Assembly (NCBI GenBank): GCA_040255525.1
Contig: JBDZVD010000017.1
Span: 19,767 to 83,766, forward strand
Source of the DNA: Rugosimonospora sp040255525
Lineage (GTDB): Bacteria > Actinomycetota > Actinomycetes > Mycobacteriales > Micromonosporaceae
DNA length: 64,000 nt
Direction: 5' to 3'
In this document: positions 7,906 through 16,955 of the stretch, one piece after another
Numbering within the stretch: position 1 is the first letter of the stretch
Layout: the number at the start of each line of letters is the position of its first letter
Position numbers and translations under genes: made by a program
The notes under the pieces: generated by a model
Database searches by the model: none
What the model saw: only the letters and a program-made list of their open reading frames with translations
Told to the model about the DNA's origin: nothing

Positions 7906-9111
7906 ATGTCGGAGATCCGAATCGTGGTGGCCGGGCAGGCGCTCATCGAGCGGGTGGGCCGCGGCGCGACCGCCCAACGGATGGCAACCCTGAGCCCCCT
8001 GCTCACCGGCGCTGACCTGGCGGTGTGCAACCTCGAGGTCGCCATCCGCACAGCGGCGCCGGCGTGGCCGACAAAGGAGGGCGTGCTGCACAGCGCACCG
8101 CCCGAGGTGCTCGACCAGTTACGCGACCTCGGCTTCACCGCGGTAACGCTGGCCAACAACCACGCGGGGGACCTCGGCCCCGCCGCGCTGCTCGCCGCGA
8201 TCGACGAGATCGGACAACGCGGCCTCAGGCACGCGGGCGCCGGACCGGATGCCGAGGCCGCCGCGAAGCCAGCCCGGATCGGACCGGTCGCCCTGCTGGC
8301 AGTGTCAGCGGGACCAGGCCCATTACCCGGCCGGGCGCTGCAGGCCCGACCCGACCGCCCGGCACGGCCCGGCGTGAACGGGTTGGCCGTGCGACGTGCC
8401 CTGGTCGCCGACCCCGACGGCTTCGCGGCGCTACAACATCTGACTCAGCGCAGCGGCCAAGCCGACCGCGTTGCTAGGGAGGTGCTGGCAGGTCGGGCCG
8501 CAGCGAGCGTGGGGGAGGCGATTCTCGACCTCTACGGCCTGTGTGTCGAGGCCGGCGCGGTCACCAGCGAACGCGCGGTGCCCGACCCGGCGGACCGGGG
8601 GCGCCTGATCGACGCCGTCGCGGAAGCGGCCGCCAGCGGTGGCCTCCCGACAGTCAGCGTGCATTACCACGATTGGGAACCAGACTGGGCCGTGCCTCCG
8701 CCATGGCTGCGAGAACTCGCCCGCGATTGTGTGGATGCGGGAGCGGCCGTGGTGGTTGGGCATGGGCCGCCGGTGACGGCCGGACTCGAGGTGTACCGCG
8801 GGCGGCTCATCGCCTATGGGCTAGGGAACCTGGTATTCCACACCCGACGCGTGAAAGGCTACCCACAGCCGGAGGTGTGGAGCGGGTTCCTACTCGACAT
8901 CGGACTCCGCGCCGACGGCGAGCTGCAGTACGCGCGGCTGCACCCGGTCGTGCTCGACCGAGGCGCCCCGGAAACGTTCGGCTTCCCCCACCTTGCGGGG
9001 CAAGACGAGGCACACTCCATCCTCGGTCACATCGACCGTCTCAGCGCACCCTTCGGGGCGCGTGTGCGCCTCCGCAACGACGCGACCGGCATGCTGGCCT
9101 GGGACGACTAG
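7906..9111 (+). CDS. CapA-family metallophosphatase-fold protein (poly-gamma-glutamate-synthesis-like)
   Basis: The 401-residue protein starts directly with the CapA fold (RIVVAGQALIERVG), followed by the conserved CNLEVAI, TLANNHAGD, VSVHYHDWEPDW, VVVGHGP and GLGNLVFH segments, so the metallophosphoesterase-like core is intact. No signal peptide is seen, which places it in the cytoplasm, unlike classic exported CapA. It begins 10 bp after the ATPase stop. In this operon it may process a glutamyl-type or phosphate-containing compound alongside the M20 enzyme; poly-glutamate synthesis itself is unlikely because capB and capC are absent. Confidence 0.8.
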   Translation: MSEIRIVVAGQALIERVGRGATAQRMATLSPLLTGADLAVCNLEVAIRTAAPAWPTKEGVLHSAPPEVLDQLRDLGFTAVTLANNHAGDLGPAALLAAIDEIGQRGLRHAGAGPDAEAAAKPARIGPVALLAVSAGPGPLPGRALQARPDRPARPGVNGLAVRRALVADPDGFAALQHLTQRSGQADRVAREVLAGRAAASVGEAILDLYGLCVEAGAVTSERAVPDPADRGRLIDAVAEAAASGGLPTVSVHYHDWEPDWAVPPPWLRELARDCVDAGAAVVVGHGPPVTAGLEVYRGRLIAYGLGNLVFHTRRVKGYPQPEVWSGFLLDIGLRADGELQYARLHPVVLDRGAPETFGFPHLAGQDEAHSILGHIDRLSAPFGARVRLRNDATGMLAWDD

Positions 9112-9335
9112 ACAGATCCACAAAAGGCGCCCCGCGACTGCCGCAGTGGGCCACCAGGCGGGCCAAGCGACCGGGCTGACTGGCCGGATGCGGAAGGCCC
9201 AGGCACGGTTGCGGCAGCGCCAGGGCCGACCGGGACGGAGACCGTCCCCGACCGGAGCTGTCCCGTGATGTCCCAGTCGACCTCCGGGATGCCGGCCCGG
9301 CTGGCGGTCAATTCGCCAGGGCGCGGCGGAGGTTT

Positions 9336-9650
9336 TCATCGCGAGCGGCGGAGGTCTTTCATCATGAGCAGTAAGTGCATCGGATCGGTCGGGCTGGCGT
9401 CGGACTTGGCCAGCCGAAAGGAGAAGTCGCGGGCGGCTTCGGTCTCGCAATGGATGAGCAGTGCCCGCACTCCGCTGGCCTCCGGCGCACTGGCGATACG
9501 TCGCAGCGCGTCCACGACGAGTGCCCGACGCAACCCCGTTTTCTGGGCGGCCCGGTCGACACCGGGGCGGGTCAGGATGACCACCGGCCGGTGGTAGCGT
9601 CCCGCGTCCTGCATCATCCGGCCGGTACCGCGGCGGTACCGGCTGTCCAT
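9336..9650 (-). pseudogene. Truncated GNAT acetyltransferase, TacT-like toxin remnant
   Basis: The 104-codon frame holds only the C-terminal half of a GNAT fold: an acetyl-CoA-binding segment resembling LA-VD-SAQG-GLG-ALL (here TRPGVDRAAQKTGLRRALVV), an ALLIHCETEAARDF helix and the terminal SPTDPMHLLLMMKDLR, the usual ending of TacT-type toxins paired with DUF1778 antitoxins. About 70-80 N-terminal residues, the pantetheine-loop glycine pattern and the adjacent antitoxin gene are missing. It is probably a dead toxin remnant. Bases 9112-9335 to its left show no gene. Confidence 0.6.
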
Positions 9651-9661
9651 AGGCTGGTCAC

Positions 9662-10369
9662 GTGAGACATCGCCGGTTCCCGATCGTCACCATCATCGTT
9701 TTCGTCCTGACCGGGATCGCGGAGCTTCTCCAGTGGACGGTGAAGGGCTGGGGACCTGCCCTGGAGCGGGATCCGGACGGCCTCACCTGGTCGCACTGGT
9801 GGCGCCTGTTCTCGCCGCTGCTCACCCAGATGGCGTCGCCCGGCGTCTCCGGGACCGCGCAGTTCGCCAGCAACATGGTGTTCCTCGCGGTCATCGGTAT
9901 CGGCGCCGAGCGCGTGCTGGGCCCGCGGTGGTGGCTGGCCGGCTACATTGTGGGTGGCGTCGTCGGGCAGGCGACCGGCTATTGGCTGGAACCGCCGGGC
10001 GGTGGCAACTCGGTCGCGATTGCCGGTGTCGCGGCCTTGTTCGCGATGGCCATCGTGCTGGGCGAGCGCGCGCCGTCGGTCTCCCTGATGTTCGTGGGCT
10101 ACTTCCTGGTCGCGATCACCCTGGTCAGCCTCACGAACTGGATCGCGGCCGTGGTGGTCATCGTGATCAGTGGGTGGCTCTACCAGTTCGCGCGGGGCCG
10201 CTGGCCGCGGCGGGCCGACCTCGCGCTGATCGGGGTCACGGTGCTCGCCGCGGCGGTTCTGATCGGGGCCGGGGACCATCACGGCTGGGCGTTCGCGGCC
10301 GGCATGGCGCTCACCCCGCTGTACCGTCTGTCGAGGCAACGCCGTGCACGCGTGCGGGAGCGCTCGTAG
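9662..10369 (+). CDS. Rhomboid-family-like integral membrane protein
   Basis: The 235-residue protein has about six hydrophobic helices. Rhomboid features are HWWRLFSPLLTQ in the first loop, the GGGNSVAIAG segment where the catalytic GxSG normally sits, and GDHHGWAFAAG in the last helix where the catalytic histidine lies. The serine and histidine are both present, but the motif is degenerate (NSVA instead of GASG), so proteolytic activity is uncertain. The GTG at 9662 begins the first membrane segment. It is transcribed away from the toxin remnant. Confidence 0.65.
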   Translation: MRHRRFPIVTIIVFVLTGIAELLQWTVKGWGPALERDPDGLTWSHWWRLFSPLLTQMASPGVSGTAQFASNMVFLAVIGIGAERVLGPRWWLAGYIVGGVVGQATGYWLEPPGGGNSVAIAGVAALFAMAIVLGERAPSVSLMFVGYFLVAITLVSLTNWIAAVVVIVISGWLYQFARGRWPRRADLALIGVTVLAAAVLIGAGDHHGWAFAAGMALTPLYRLSRQRRARVRERS

Positions 10370-10453
10370 TCCCACCAACCGTCGCGTTGGCCGGTGTCGG
10401 GCAGTCGATCGACTTCGGCCATACTGAGCCGGTGACGATCAGCAGGCCGACGG

Positions 10454-10744
10454 TTGCCGGCCTGGTCGTCGCCCCTGTGGGGGCATGGCGCTGCTGTCGT
10501 GGTCGCCGAAGCTGCGGCGATCGCCGCTGGCGGTGGCCCGAATGCTGACCTTGATGCCGGTGAGAAAATCGGGGTGCTCAGCTATGTGGCGTTGGTGTAT
10601 GCCAGCGCGCAGCTGGTGTTGTTGGGCATTTGTGTCGCGGTGGCCAGGTGGCTCGGGCGTGAGGCACTGTCCGGCATCGTGGCTGGTTGGGTACTGGGAC
10701 TGGCCGCGAGCCTGTGTTACATGTGCGGCGGATTCGGCGCCTGA
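10454..10744 (+). CDS. Small membrane protein of unknown function, possible frameshift near the start
   Basis: The frame ending at 10744 encodes two hydrophobic segments (VLSYVALVYASAQLVLLGI and SGIVAGWVLGLAASLCYMC) and has actinobacterial codon use. Its 5' end is unclear: GTG 10432 opens VTISRPTVAGLVVAPVGA in another frame, and a one-base shift in the G-run near 10481 would join the two into one 103-residue protein. I do not recognise a family. Either a TTG at 10454 is the start, or the gene or the read carries a frameshift. Confidence 0.4.
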   Translation: MPAWSSPLWGHGAAVVVAEAAAIAAGGGPNADLDAGEKIGVLSYVALVYASAQLVLLGICVAVARWLGREALSGIVAGWVLGLAASLCYMCGGFGA

Positions 10745-10796
10745 GCTCCCGACAACGTCCATCCCTGCCGGGTCCCGGCCGACTGGCCAGTGTGGC

Positions 10797-12248
10797 CTAC
10801 TTCGGTGCCTGGAAGCCGCCGGTCATGTGCTCGAGCAGTTCGGCCAGTCGCAGCGGGGTGCGGTCCTCGAACATCGGGCCGATGAGCTGCACTCCGACCG
10901 GCAAGCCCTCGGGGGACTGGCCGGCGGGTATGGCGGTGGCGGGCAGGCCGGGCATGGTGGCCAGGCCGGCCCAGACGAGCTGGTCGAAGTACGGGCACTC
11001 GACGCCGTCGATGTCGATGCGTCGTGCCAACGGATTGGGGTTGTGGTCGTGCGGGAACGCGGGCGTCGGGGTGATCGGGCATACCACGGCGTCGAACTCG
11101 GCGAACAGCTGCCGCCAACCGTGGCGGTGGACCTCGCGGCGGTTGTTCGCCTCGATCCAGTCGCGGTGGCTGAACACCATGGCGCGCAGCCGCACGTCGT
11201 CAAGGCTCTGGTCGTCTGCGCTCAGTCCGGCGGCGCGGGTCCGCAGCTGCTCGTACGATTCAGTGGGAAAACGCGCAACGGAGCCCGAGATCAGCAACTG
11301 CATGTAGAGTCGTGCGGCCCCGGCCAGATCAGGCAGCAGCGGACTGTGCCGCTCGACGAGGGCTCCGCCGTCGACAAGCGCAGCGGCCACCCGGTTCACG
11401 CCCGCCCGCACAGCCGACCCGGTCGGAATGAGCGGATGCTCGTCGATGACCAGGACCCGGAAGTCGCGGAGCCGCTCGTGGCGCGCGGGCGGCAGCGCCA
11501 AGTCGTACGCGACGCCGAGGGTCAGCGGGTCCGGTCCGGCCATGACGTCGAGCAGGAGCGTCAGGTCGCGGGCGGCACGCGCCATCGGACCGACGACGGC
11601 GAGGTCGAGGTCGGCCGGCGATGCCGGCTCGGACGGGGGGACCATACCGCGGTTAGCCGCCAGTCCGAGCGTCGGCTTGTGCGCGTAGATGCCGCAGAAG
11701 TGCGCGGGGGTGCGCAGCGAGCCGGCGATGTCGGAACCGATGGACAGCGCACCGAACCCGGACGCCAGGGCAGCCGCCGACCCGCCGGAGGATCCGCCCG
11801 GCGTTCGACCGCGGTCCCACGGGTTGGTGGTGGTGCCGTAGATCTCGTTGAAACTCTGGATGTCTTGCAGCCCCAACGGAACATTGGTCTTGCCGAGCAC
11901 CACCGCGCCCGCGGCCTTCAGCCGCGACACCTGTACCGCGTCCTCGGCCGGCATATAGTTCCGGTGCGGCGGCATGCCCCAGGTCGTGGGCAGCCCGGCG
12001 ATGTTGTATGACTCCTTGACCGTCACCGGAACGCCGAGCAGCGGCCGGTCCTCACCACGCGCGCGTGCCTGGTCGGCACGGTGCGCGGCGGCCCGCGCAC
12101 GGTCGAAGTCCGGCACGCAGATCGCGTTGATCACCTCGTCGTCGCGCTCGATACGGGCGATCGCCTCGTCGGTCAGTTCCACCGAGGTCACCGCACCGGC
12201 GCGCATCGCGGCGACGAGTTCTTCGGCCGTCTGAAAGCTCCATTCCAT
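10797..12248 (-). CDS. Amidase-signature family amidase
   Basis: The 483-residue enzyme has the Ser-cisSer-Lys triad of the amidase-signature family: Lys78 in VTVKESYNIAG, the glycine/serine loop TPGGSSGGSAAAL with the cis-serine near 154, and nucleophile Ser177 in GSDIAGSLRTP. It hydrolyses amides or possibly aryl esters; the substrate cannot be told from sequence. It is not in an operon with gatB or gatC, so a GatA role is unlikely. The ATG at 12248 begins MEWSF; the frame is open upstream but shows no family similarity there. Confidence 0.85.
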   Translation of the reverse strand: MEWSFQTAEELVAAMRAGAVTSVELTDEAIARIERDDEVINAICVPDFDRARAAAHRADQARARGEDRPLLGVPVTVKESYNIAGLPTTWGMPPHRNYMPAEDAVQVSRLKAAGAVVLGKTNVPLGLQDIQSFNEIYGTTTNPWDRGRTPGGSSGGSAAALASGFGALSIGSDIAGSLRTPAHFCGIYAHKPTLGLAANRGMVPPSEPASPADLDLAVVGPMARAARDLTLLLDVMAGPDPLTLGVAYDLALPPARHERLRDFRVLVIDEHPLIPTGSAVRAGVNRVAAALVDGGALVERHSPLLPDLAGAARLYMQLLISGSVARFPTESYEQLRTRAAGLSADDQSLDDVRLRAMVFSHRDWIEANNRREVHRHGWRQLFAEFDAVVCPITPTPAFPHDHNPNPLARRIDIDGVECPYFDQLVWAGLATMPGLPATAIPAGQSPEGLPVGVQLIGPMFEDRTPLRLAELLEHMTGGFQAPK

Positions 12249-12723
12249 GAATCCGAAGCTATCGGCCTGCCACAGAGGACACGAAATTCCGGTTCGCGCA
12301 ACAGCGAGGCCGAATGGGCCACCCGCACCGGCGAAGTCCCGCACCCGTTCTGCCATGAAAGGTGAGCCACCGCAGGTCACGGCGCCGGCAGTGGGCCGAC
12401 TCCACCGGTGCGGGCCATGAATTGCCGCATCGCGCAACAGGATCGATGTCTCAATTCTTGGTCAGCTGACCTCTGATGTTGCGCCTCCGTCGTGACGTTG
12501 CGACGAGCCGCGATACTCGGGCTGTGGATTCGTAGATCCTTTCCTGCCCGACGTGAGCCCGAGCTGAGGCAAGCTCGCCGGTTCGTCGGTCCCGCTGGGC
12601 ATCGACGTGCCCGCTATGGCTCGACGGGGGCTTACTTCGTGATTCGCCGCCAGGTCCGGCAGTGCGAGCGGGGGGCGCACGTGCCCATCCGCCATGCCGC
12701 CCGCCGATCGTTGCGGCGCGGCC
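12249..12723. other. Gene-free stretch
   Basis: These 475 bases between the amidase start and a broken hydrolase show no supported gene on either strand. Open frames present lack a coherent domain or coding bias. Promoter elements for the amidase must lie at the left end, but no clear -10/-35 pair was recognised. Confidence 0.4.
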
Positions 12724-13054
12724 TCAGTTCATCGACGCGAGTACGGCGTCGAAGGCGGGTTTCGCAGCGTCGCGGGACTCGTCGGTGTGGTCGACCATGT
12801 CGAACCCGTGCCTACCGTTCGGCACGTCGACAATCGTCAACCGCGCCCCGCAGGCACGGGCGGCACGGGTGAACGCCTCCACCGTGTCGGCGCTTGGTGG
12901 CCGTTCCCGGCCGGCGCGGGTCAACACGATGGGCGGAACTCCTGCCGTCGACACCGCCTCCACCGGCCGGAACCGTCGATCCACCGCTCGGCCGGCCGGG
13001 GCAGCGAGAACCGGGTACGTGGCTGCGACGCAGCGCGGCCACGACGGCGGATCG
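12724..13054 (-). pseudogene. C-terminal fragment of a dienelactone-hydrolase-like alpha/beta hydrolase
   Basis: The frame encodes only the end of an alpha/beta hydrolase: RCVAATYPVL, a PPIVLTRAG strand, LTIVDVPNGRHGFD containing the catalytic-histidine region, and the terminal helix. The nucleophile elbow and everything before it are missing; an in-frame stop lies just upstream near 13060. It abuts the 3' end of the next GNAT gene on the same strand. The fragment looks like the remains of a deletion. Confidence 0.6.
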
Positions 13055-13070
13055 CTTCAGACTCGTGGCA

Positions 13071-13670
13071 TCACGTTGTAGCCGCTTTGAGGCGCTCGCC
13101 CCGCAGACCCACGCAGTCCAGTGCCCAGAAGACGTCGGAGTACACGAACGTGCCCGTCATCCACTCCTGGTACGAGGACAGTCTGGCGACCTGAAAAGCG
13201 CCGGGCGGATAGCGCAGTGTGGGCGGGCGAAAGCCCACGGTCGTGGCATCGGTGAAGCCCCGCTTGCCGTAGTAGTGCGGTGAGCCTTCCAGGAAGACCA
13301 AAGGAATCCGCCGGCTGTCGGCTCCCGCGAGGGCGTGTGCCACAAGTTGAGTACCGATTCCTTGGCGCTGGAACTCCGGCAGCACCCCCAGGGGAGACAG
13401 CGACATCACGTCCACGAGCCGGGGCAGGGCGTCCAACCGGCAGGCGCTGAGCATCACATGACCGACAACACGGCCGCCGATGCTAGCGACCAGTGACATC
13501 GGCACCAGCGGTGCCTGAGCGGCGCGCAGCGCGTCGACGAGCGTGGGAACTCGTACGCTGTCTCCGAAAGCCTGGGTGTGTACCTCGCGCACAGCCTCGT
13601 GATCTTCGGCCCCTTCCGGCCGGACCACCAGTTCAACGCGTCCGCATCGACGCTCGTCGTGTGCAGTCAC
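13071..13670 (-). CDS. GNAT family N-acetyltransferase (YhbS-like)
   Basis: The 199-residue protein is a full GNAT domain: LVVRPEGAEDHEAVREVHTQAF at the N-terminus, VVGHVMLSAC on the central strand, LSPLGVLPEFQRQGIGTQL for the acetyl-CoA P-loop and VFLEGSPHYYGKRGF near the end. The family moves an acetyl group from acetyl-CoA to small molecules or amino groups; the acceptor is unknown. It is divergent from a kinase-fold gene at 13871 over 200 bp of gene-free DNA. Confidence 0.8.
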   Translation of the reverse strand: MTAHDERRCGRVELVVRPEGAEDHEAVREVHTQAFGDSVRVPTLVDALRAAQAPLVPMSLVASIGGRVVGHVMLSACRLDALPRLVDVMSLSPLGVLPEFQRQGIGTQLVAHALAGADSRRIPLVFLEGSPHYYGKRGFTDATTVGFRPPTLRYPPGAFQVARLSSYQEWMTGTFVYSDVFWALDCVGLRGERLKAATT

Positions 13671-13870
13671 GACGACACGCTAGCGCTGGAGCGGAGGGGA
13701 TGCGAGCGATTTACACCCCTGGTGGTCCGTGCCCGGGTGATGTTCGACGAGCTCGATGAGCCTCGCCCGTACCCAGGGCGCGCAGGGGAGGGAGATCCTC
13801 GCGGCCATCCGCCGGCCGGCAGAGGCATGCCGCGACGAGGCGAACCTTCGCCTACTCGAATCCCCGTAAC

Positions 13871-14611
13871 ATGTGGCCAGTGGGGTGGGAAGCACTTGGG
13901 CAGTGGGGTGAAGACGCCACTCGCATCGAACCGCTCACCGGCGGAGTCGCGAACGACGTGTGGAGCGTGCGCGTCAACGGGCACGTCGCGGTCGGTCGTC
14001 TCGGTACCAGGAGCGACGCTGATCTCGCGTGGGAGACCGAGCTCCTCCGACACCTCGACCGTGAAGGTCTCGCCGTGCCCGTGCCGATCCCGACTACGGA
14101 CGGCCGGCTGTTCGCCGACGGTCTGGTGGTGATGACCTACCTGGATGGCGGACCGCCCGAGACGCAGGCCGACTGGCGTCGCGTGGCCGGCGCGCTCCGC
14201 GAGCTGCATCGGTTGACGCAGGGCTGGCCGCAGCGCCCGGGTTGGCGATCGTCGGCCGACCTCCTCCACGCCGAGACCGGGACGAAGATCGATCTCGGCG
14301 CGATGCCCCCTGAGGGCGTTGCTCGATGCCGAGCGGCGTGGGCGCGGCTCGCCGGACGCCAGAGATGCGTCGTGCATGGCGACCCTAACCCGGGCAACGT
14401 CCGCATCACTGCGGATCGGGTGGCGCTGATCGACTGGGACGAGGCGCACGTCGACGTGGCCGACCTCGACCTCGTGCTGCCCGACAACGCCGCCGGCCTC
14501 GACGACGGTACGTACGACATCGCCGCGCAGGCGTCGGCCGCATGGGAGGCCGCTGTCTGCTGGAAGGACGAGTACGCCGTCAAGCGGCTCGCCGAAGTTC
14601 GAGCGGTCTGA
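13871..14611 (+). CDS. Aminoglycoside-phosphotransferase-fold kinase
   Basis: The 246-residue APH-like protein shows EPLTGGVANDVWSVRVNG (nucleotide loop), the catalytic loop VVHGDPNPGNVRI (about 172-184) and the metal-binding LIDWDEAHVD. The family phosphorylates small hydroxylated molecules such as aminoglycosides, choline or homoserine; the short, generic sequence does not support a drug-resistance claim. It converges on the acyltransferase gene at 14650. Little space lies upstream for a leader, so a short-leader or leaderless message is possible. Confidence 0.75.
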   Translation: MWPVGWEALGQWGEDATRIEPLTGGVANDVWSVRVNGHVAVGRLGTRSDADLAWETELLRHLDREGLAVPVPIPTTDGRLFADGLVVMTYLDGGPPETQADWRRVAGALRELHRLTQGWPQRPGWRSSADLLHAETGTKIDLGAMPPEGVARCRAAWARLAGRQRCVVHGDPNPGNVRITADRVALIDWDEAHVDVADLDLVLPDNAAGLDDGTYDIAAQASAAWEAAVCWKDEYAVKRLAEVRAV

Positions 14612-14649
14612 GAACGCGGCAGAGCAGTGGGGCTGTTGCCGGCCGAGTG

Positions 14650-15594
14650 CTAGATCGGGAAGTGGCCCCGCCGCCACTGCCAGTGGCGGCCGGCCTTGAG
14701 GTGGTCGATGACCGCGCGCTGGAGCACGGTGCGGCGCGGCAGTTGGTCGAGCGGCGTGGTCAGCGTGCGGAACACGAACCGCAGTACCTCGACGTCGGCG
14801 TCCAGCCCTTCCGGCTGTTCGTAGGGCTCCAGCTCGAACCTCCGCTGGAACCGGACGATGTTGGATTCCTCGGGCAGGTACTCCCGAAGCTGCGGGTCGA
14901 GCAGCCACGAGCCGCAGGAGAACGCCGTGTAGTGCTCGTCGGGGAAGTGGCGTGGAAAGAACCTGCGGGCCGCGTCGAGCGACGCTTCGACCGCGTCCGG
15001 GGTCAACGGCCCCGAGTCGGGAATGTGCAAGCCGATGGCGGTGTCGCCCCGCTGGTGTTGCAGCCGGCCGAGCTCGTAGATGCCGCCGCGCGCGTGCAGG
15101 GTCAGCCAGCTCTGCATGACCGGCCAGCCTTCGCGGTTCATCCGGCGGTCGACGGCGAGATTGCGGCCCAGGTCCGCGAGGGTCGTCCACGACACGGCAT
15201 CGGCGATGCCGTGGTCGCGGTGGTATTCCGTGGCGACGCCGACCAGGGCCAGGTATGCGTACACGTAGAGATGCCGCCAGGCGGGGCCCCGGTCGCGCGG
15301 CAGCTCCGGACCGGGCGACAGCCACTCGTAGCCTCCGAGATCGGCGCGGACCAGCGCGATCGAGCGGTCGAGCAGCCAGCACAGCTCCGGCGTCCACAGT
15401 GGAGAGTCCGAGTCGGGCCAGCCCGCCATGATTTCGGCGGCGTCGTCCGGCCGCACCGCGAGCCGGTCGAGGATCGCGGGCGCGTCGGCCTTGGTAGGCA
15501 GCGCGACCGAAGGCCGGTCGCCGGCCAGCCGGTGCACGCGGTCAACTTCCTCGACGGGTACCCCGAGCCGGGCAGCCGTATCGTTCAGGTCCAC
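14650..15594 (-). CDS. Acyltransferase-domain protein (actinobacterial, two-domain GNAT-like)
   Basis: The 314-residue protein resembles the actinobacterial acyltransferase-domain family that has a helical N-terminal half and a C-terminal GNAT-like half. The C-terminal part includes DTAIGLHIPDSGPLTPDAV and FFPRHFPDEHYTAFSCGSWL. Its substrate is not known. The start is taken as GTG 15594 (V-D-L-N-D), where family-like sequence begins; an upstream frame to 15681 only overlaps the shadow of the next remnant. It ends 38 bp from the convergent kinase gene. Confidence 0.6.
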   Translation of the reverse strand: MDLNDTAARLGVPVEEVDRVHRLAGDRPSVALPTKADAPAILDRLAVRPDDAAEIMAGWPDSDSPLWTPELCWLLDRSIALVRADLGGYEWLSPGPELPRDRGPAWRHLYVYAYLALVGVATEYHRDHGIADAVSWTTLADLGRNLAVDRRMNREGWPVMQSWLTLHARGGIYELGRLQHQRGDTAIGLHIPDSGPLTPDAVEASLDAARRFFPRHFPDEHYTAFSCGSWLLDPQLREYLPEESNIVRFQRRFELEPYEQPEGLDADVEVLRFVFRTLTTPLDQLPRRTVLQRAVIDHLKAGRHWQWRRGHFPI

Positions 15595-15604
15595 GCCGAT
15601 AACC

Positions 15605-15930
15605 CTACCGGCCGGTGCGGGCGTTCCACCGCCCGAGGCGCTCGTCGAGCAGCAGCGCGGCGACGGCCTCCGGGGCCTCATGCATAGCGTCGTGCCGGGT
15701 TGGGAGGTCGTGGACCTGCCAACCCGGATCTGTTTGGAGCGGGCGCGGAGTTCGGCGAAGGGTGTGCGGTCTTCCCATCCACCACGACTCGCCGTCGCGC
15801 GGTACGAAGGCGTCGAGATACACCAGTCGTGAGGTCCGGCCGCTGGCGCGGTCGGCGGCGGCCGCGATCACCATCCCGCCATAGCTGTGGCCGACCAGGG
15901 TCGCGTCGGTGATGTAGCGCCGCCAACCTC
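15605..15930 (-). pseudogene. Alpha/beta hydrolase remnant (internal fragment)
   Basis: Only a middle segment is recognisable: DATLVGHSYGGMVI is the nucleophile elbow, followed by AAAADRASGRTSRLVYLDAF and VPRDGESWW. The oxyanion-loop N-terminus is absent, replaced by the start of an AraC gene on the other strand, and the sequence after the elbow drifts and ends without the acid-histidine region. A deletion followed by drift is the simplest reading. Confidence 0.55.
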
Positions 15931-16062
15931 GCCGGATCGCCGGAGTCACGTCACATATCTGGCCCTCTGGCGGGCGCCACCTCTGGCCATCCGGCGAAAA
16001 CAAGCGCAGTTCAGTCGCACGCACGGGGACACCTGGTATACGCGGCCAGCGGCGTCCTGGCA

Positions 16063-16752
16063 GTGCACACCGAGCGCGGCACGTCGATCGTTCCCGCCAA
16101 CCGGGTCGCCTGGACCCCGGCCGGGTTCACGCACTACCACCGTGCCCACGGCGACAACGATATGCGGATCGTCTTTCTCGCGCCGTCCGTCGCCCGGCTC
16201 ATGCCCGACCATCCCGCCGTGTTCCTGGCCCCGGACCTCGCCCGCGAGGTGCTGCTCGCGCTGACCGGTCCCCGCAACTACGACGCAGCAACGCATGGGT
16301 ACAGCCGCTTTGCGCGCTCGCGCCCGATCCGAGTGCTCGTCGATGACCTCCGTGAGACAGACGAACAGCCACTGCATCTGCCGGAGCCACGGGACGAGCG
16401 GCTGCAAGCCATCGCCCGGATGCTGCACGAGAAGCCGGCGGACAACGCCTCGCTGCCCGAACTCGGGAAGGCGATCGGAGCCAGCACCCGTACCCTCAGC
16501 CGGCTGTTCCGCAGCGAACTAGGCATGACCTTCTATGAGTGGCGCACCCAGCTACGCGTCTACCACGCGCTCGTGCTCCTCGCCGGCGGCAACGACCCGA
16601 CCCAGACCGCCTACGCCTGCGGATGGGCCAATCCCAGCAGCTTCATCGCGGCGTTCACCAAGATCATCGGAACGACTCCGGGCCGCTACCGAGACAATCG
16701 CCGGGCCACCACCCGCCCACGCAACTCCCAACGGCGGTCAAGTCCGGGGTGA
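16063..16752 (+). CDS. AraC-family transcriptional regulator, N-terminus possibly shortened
   Basis: The 229-residue frame has a cupin-like sensor part (SIVPANRVAWTPAGFTHYHR) and a C-terminal AraC DNA-binding domain with two helix-turn-helix units (NASLPELGKAIGASTRTLSR and QTAYACGWANPSSFIAAFTK). Family-like sequence continues in frame upstream (about 16000-16062, VYAASGVLAVH), but no good start codon lies there, so GTG 16063 is used for lack of a better one. The true protein may begin further left or be N-terminally damaged by the rearrangement that truncated the neighbouring hydrolase. Confidence 0.65.
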   Translation: MHTERGTSIVPANRVAWTPAGFTHYHRAHGDNDMRIVFLAPSVARLMPDHPAVFLAPDLAREVLLALTGPRNYDAATHGYSRFARSRPIRVLVDDLRETDEQPLHLPEPRDERLQAIARMLHEKPADNASLPELGKAIGASTRTLSRLFRSELGMTFYEWRTQLRVYHALVLLAGGNDPTQTAYACGWANPSSFIAAFTKIIGTTPGRYRDNRRATTRPRNSQRRSSPG

Positions 16753-16955
16753 TCCGTACTCGCACCCAGCCCACCCACCATGGTGCCCAGTGGCGGGCGT
16801 GGGTGGCGTTGGCCTTCTGCTGCTGGCAGATGACCGGCGCGGACGCCGTCGGAACGGGACGGCGATCGTTTGGGTCCGCGCGGTAGGCGCTGTAGCCAGC
16901 CCCTACCGTGCGTTGCGCGCACCGCCATCCGGATCAGCGGCCCTATCCTGGGGGG

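Noticed and set aside
12812..13042. A separate small gene upstream of the hydrolase fragment
   Set aside because: It is another phase of the hydrolase remnant, whose own frame continues upstream with hydrolase-like sequence.
13871..14611. Aminoglycoside resistance kinase
   Set aside because: The APH fold is clear but shared by many metabolic kinases; nothing in the sequence or context indicates drug phosphorylation.
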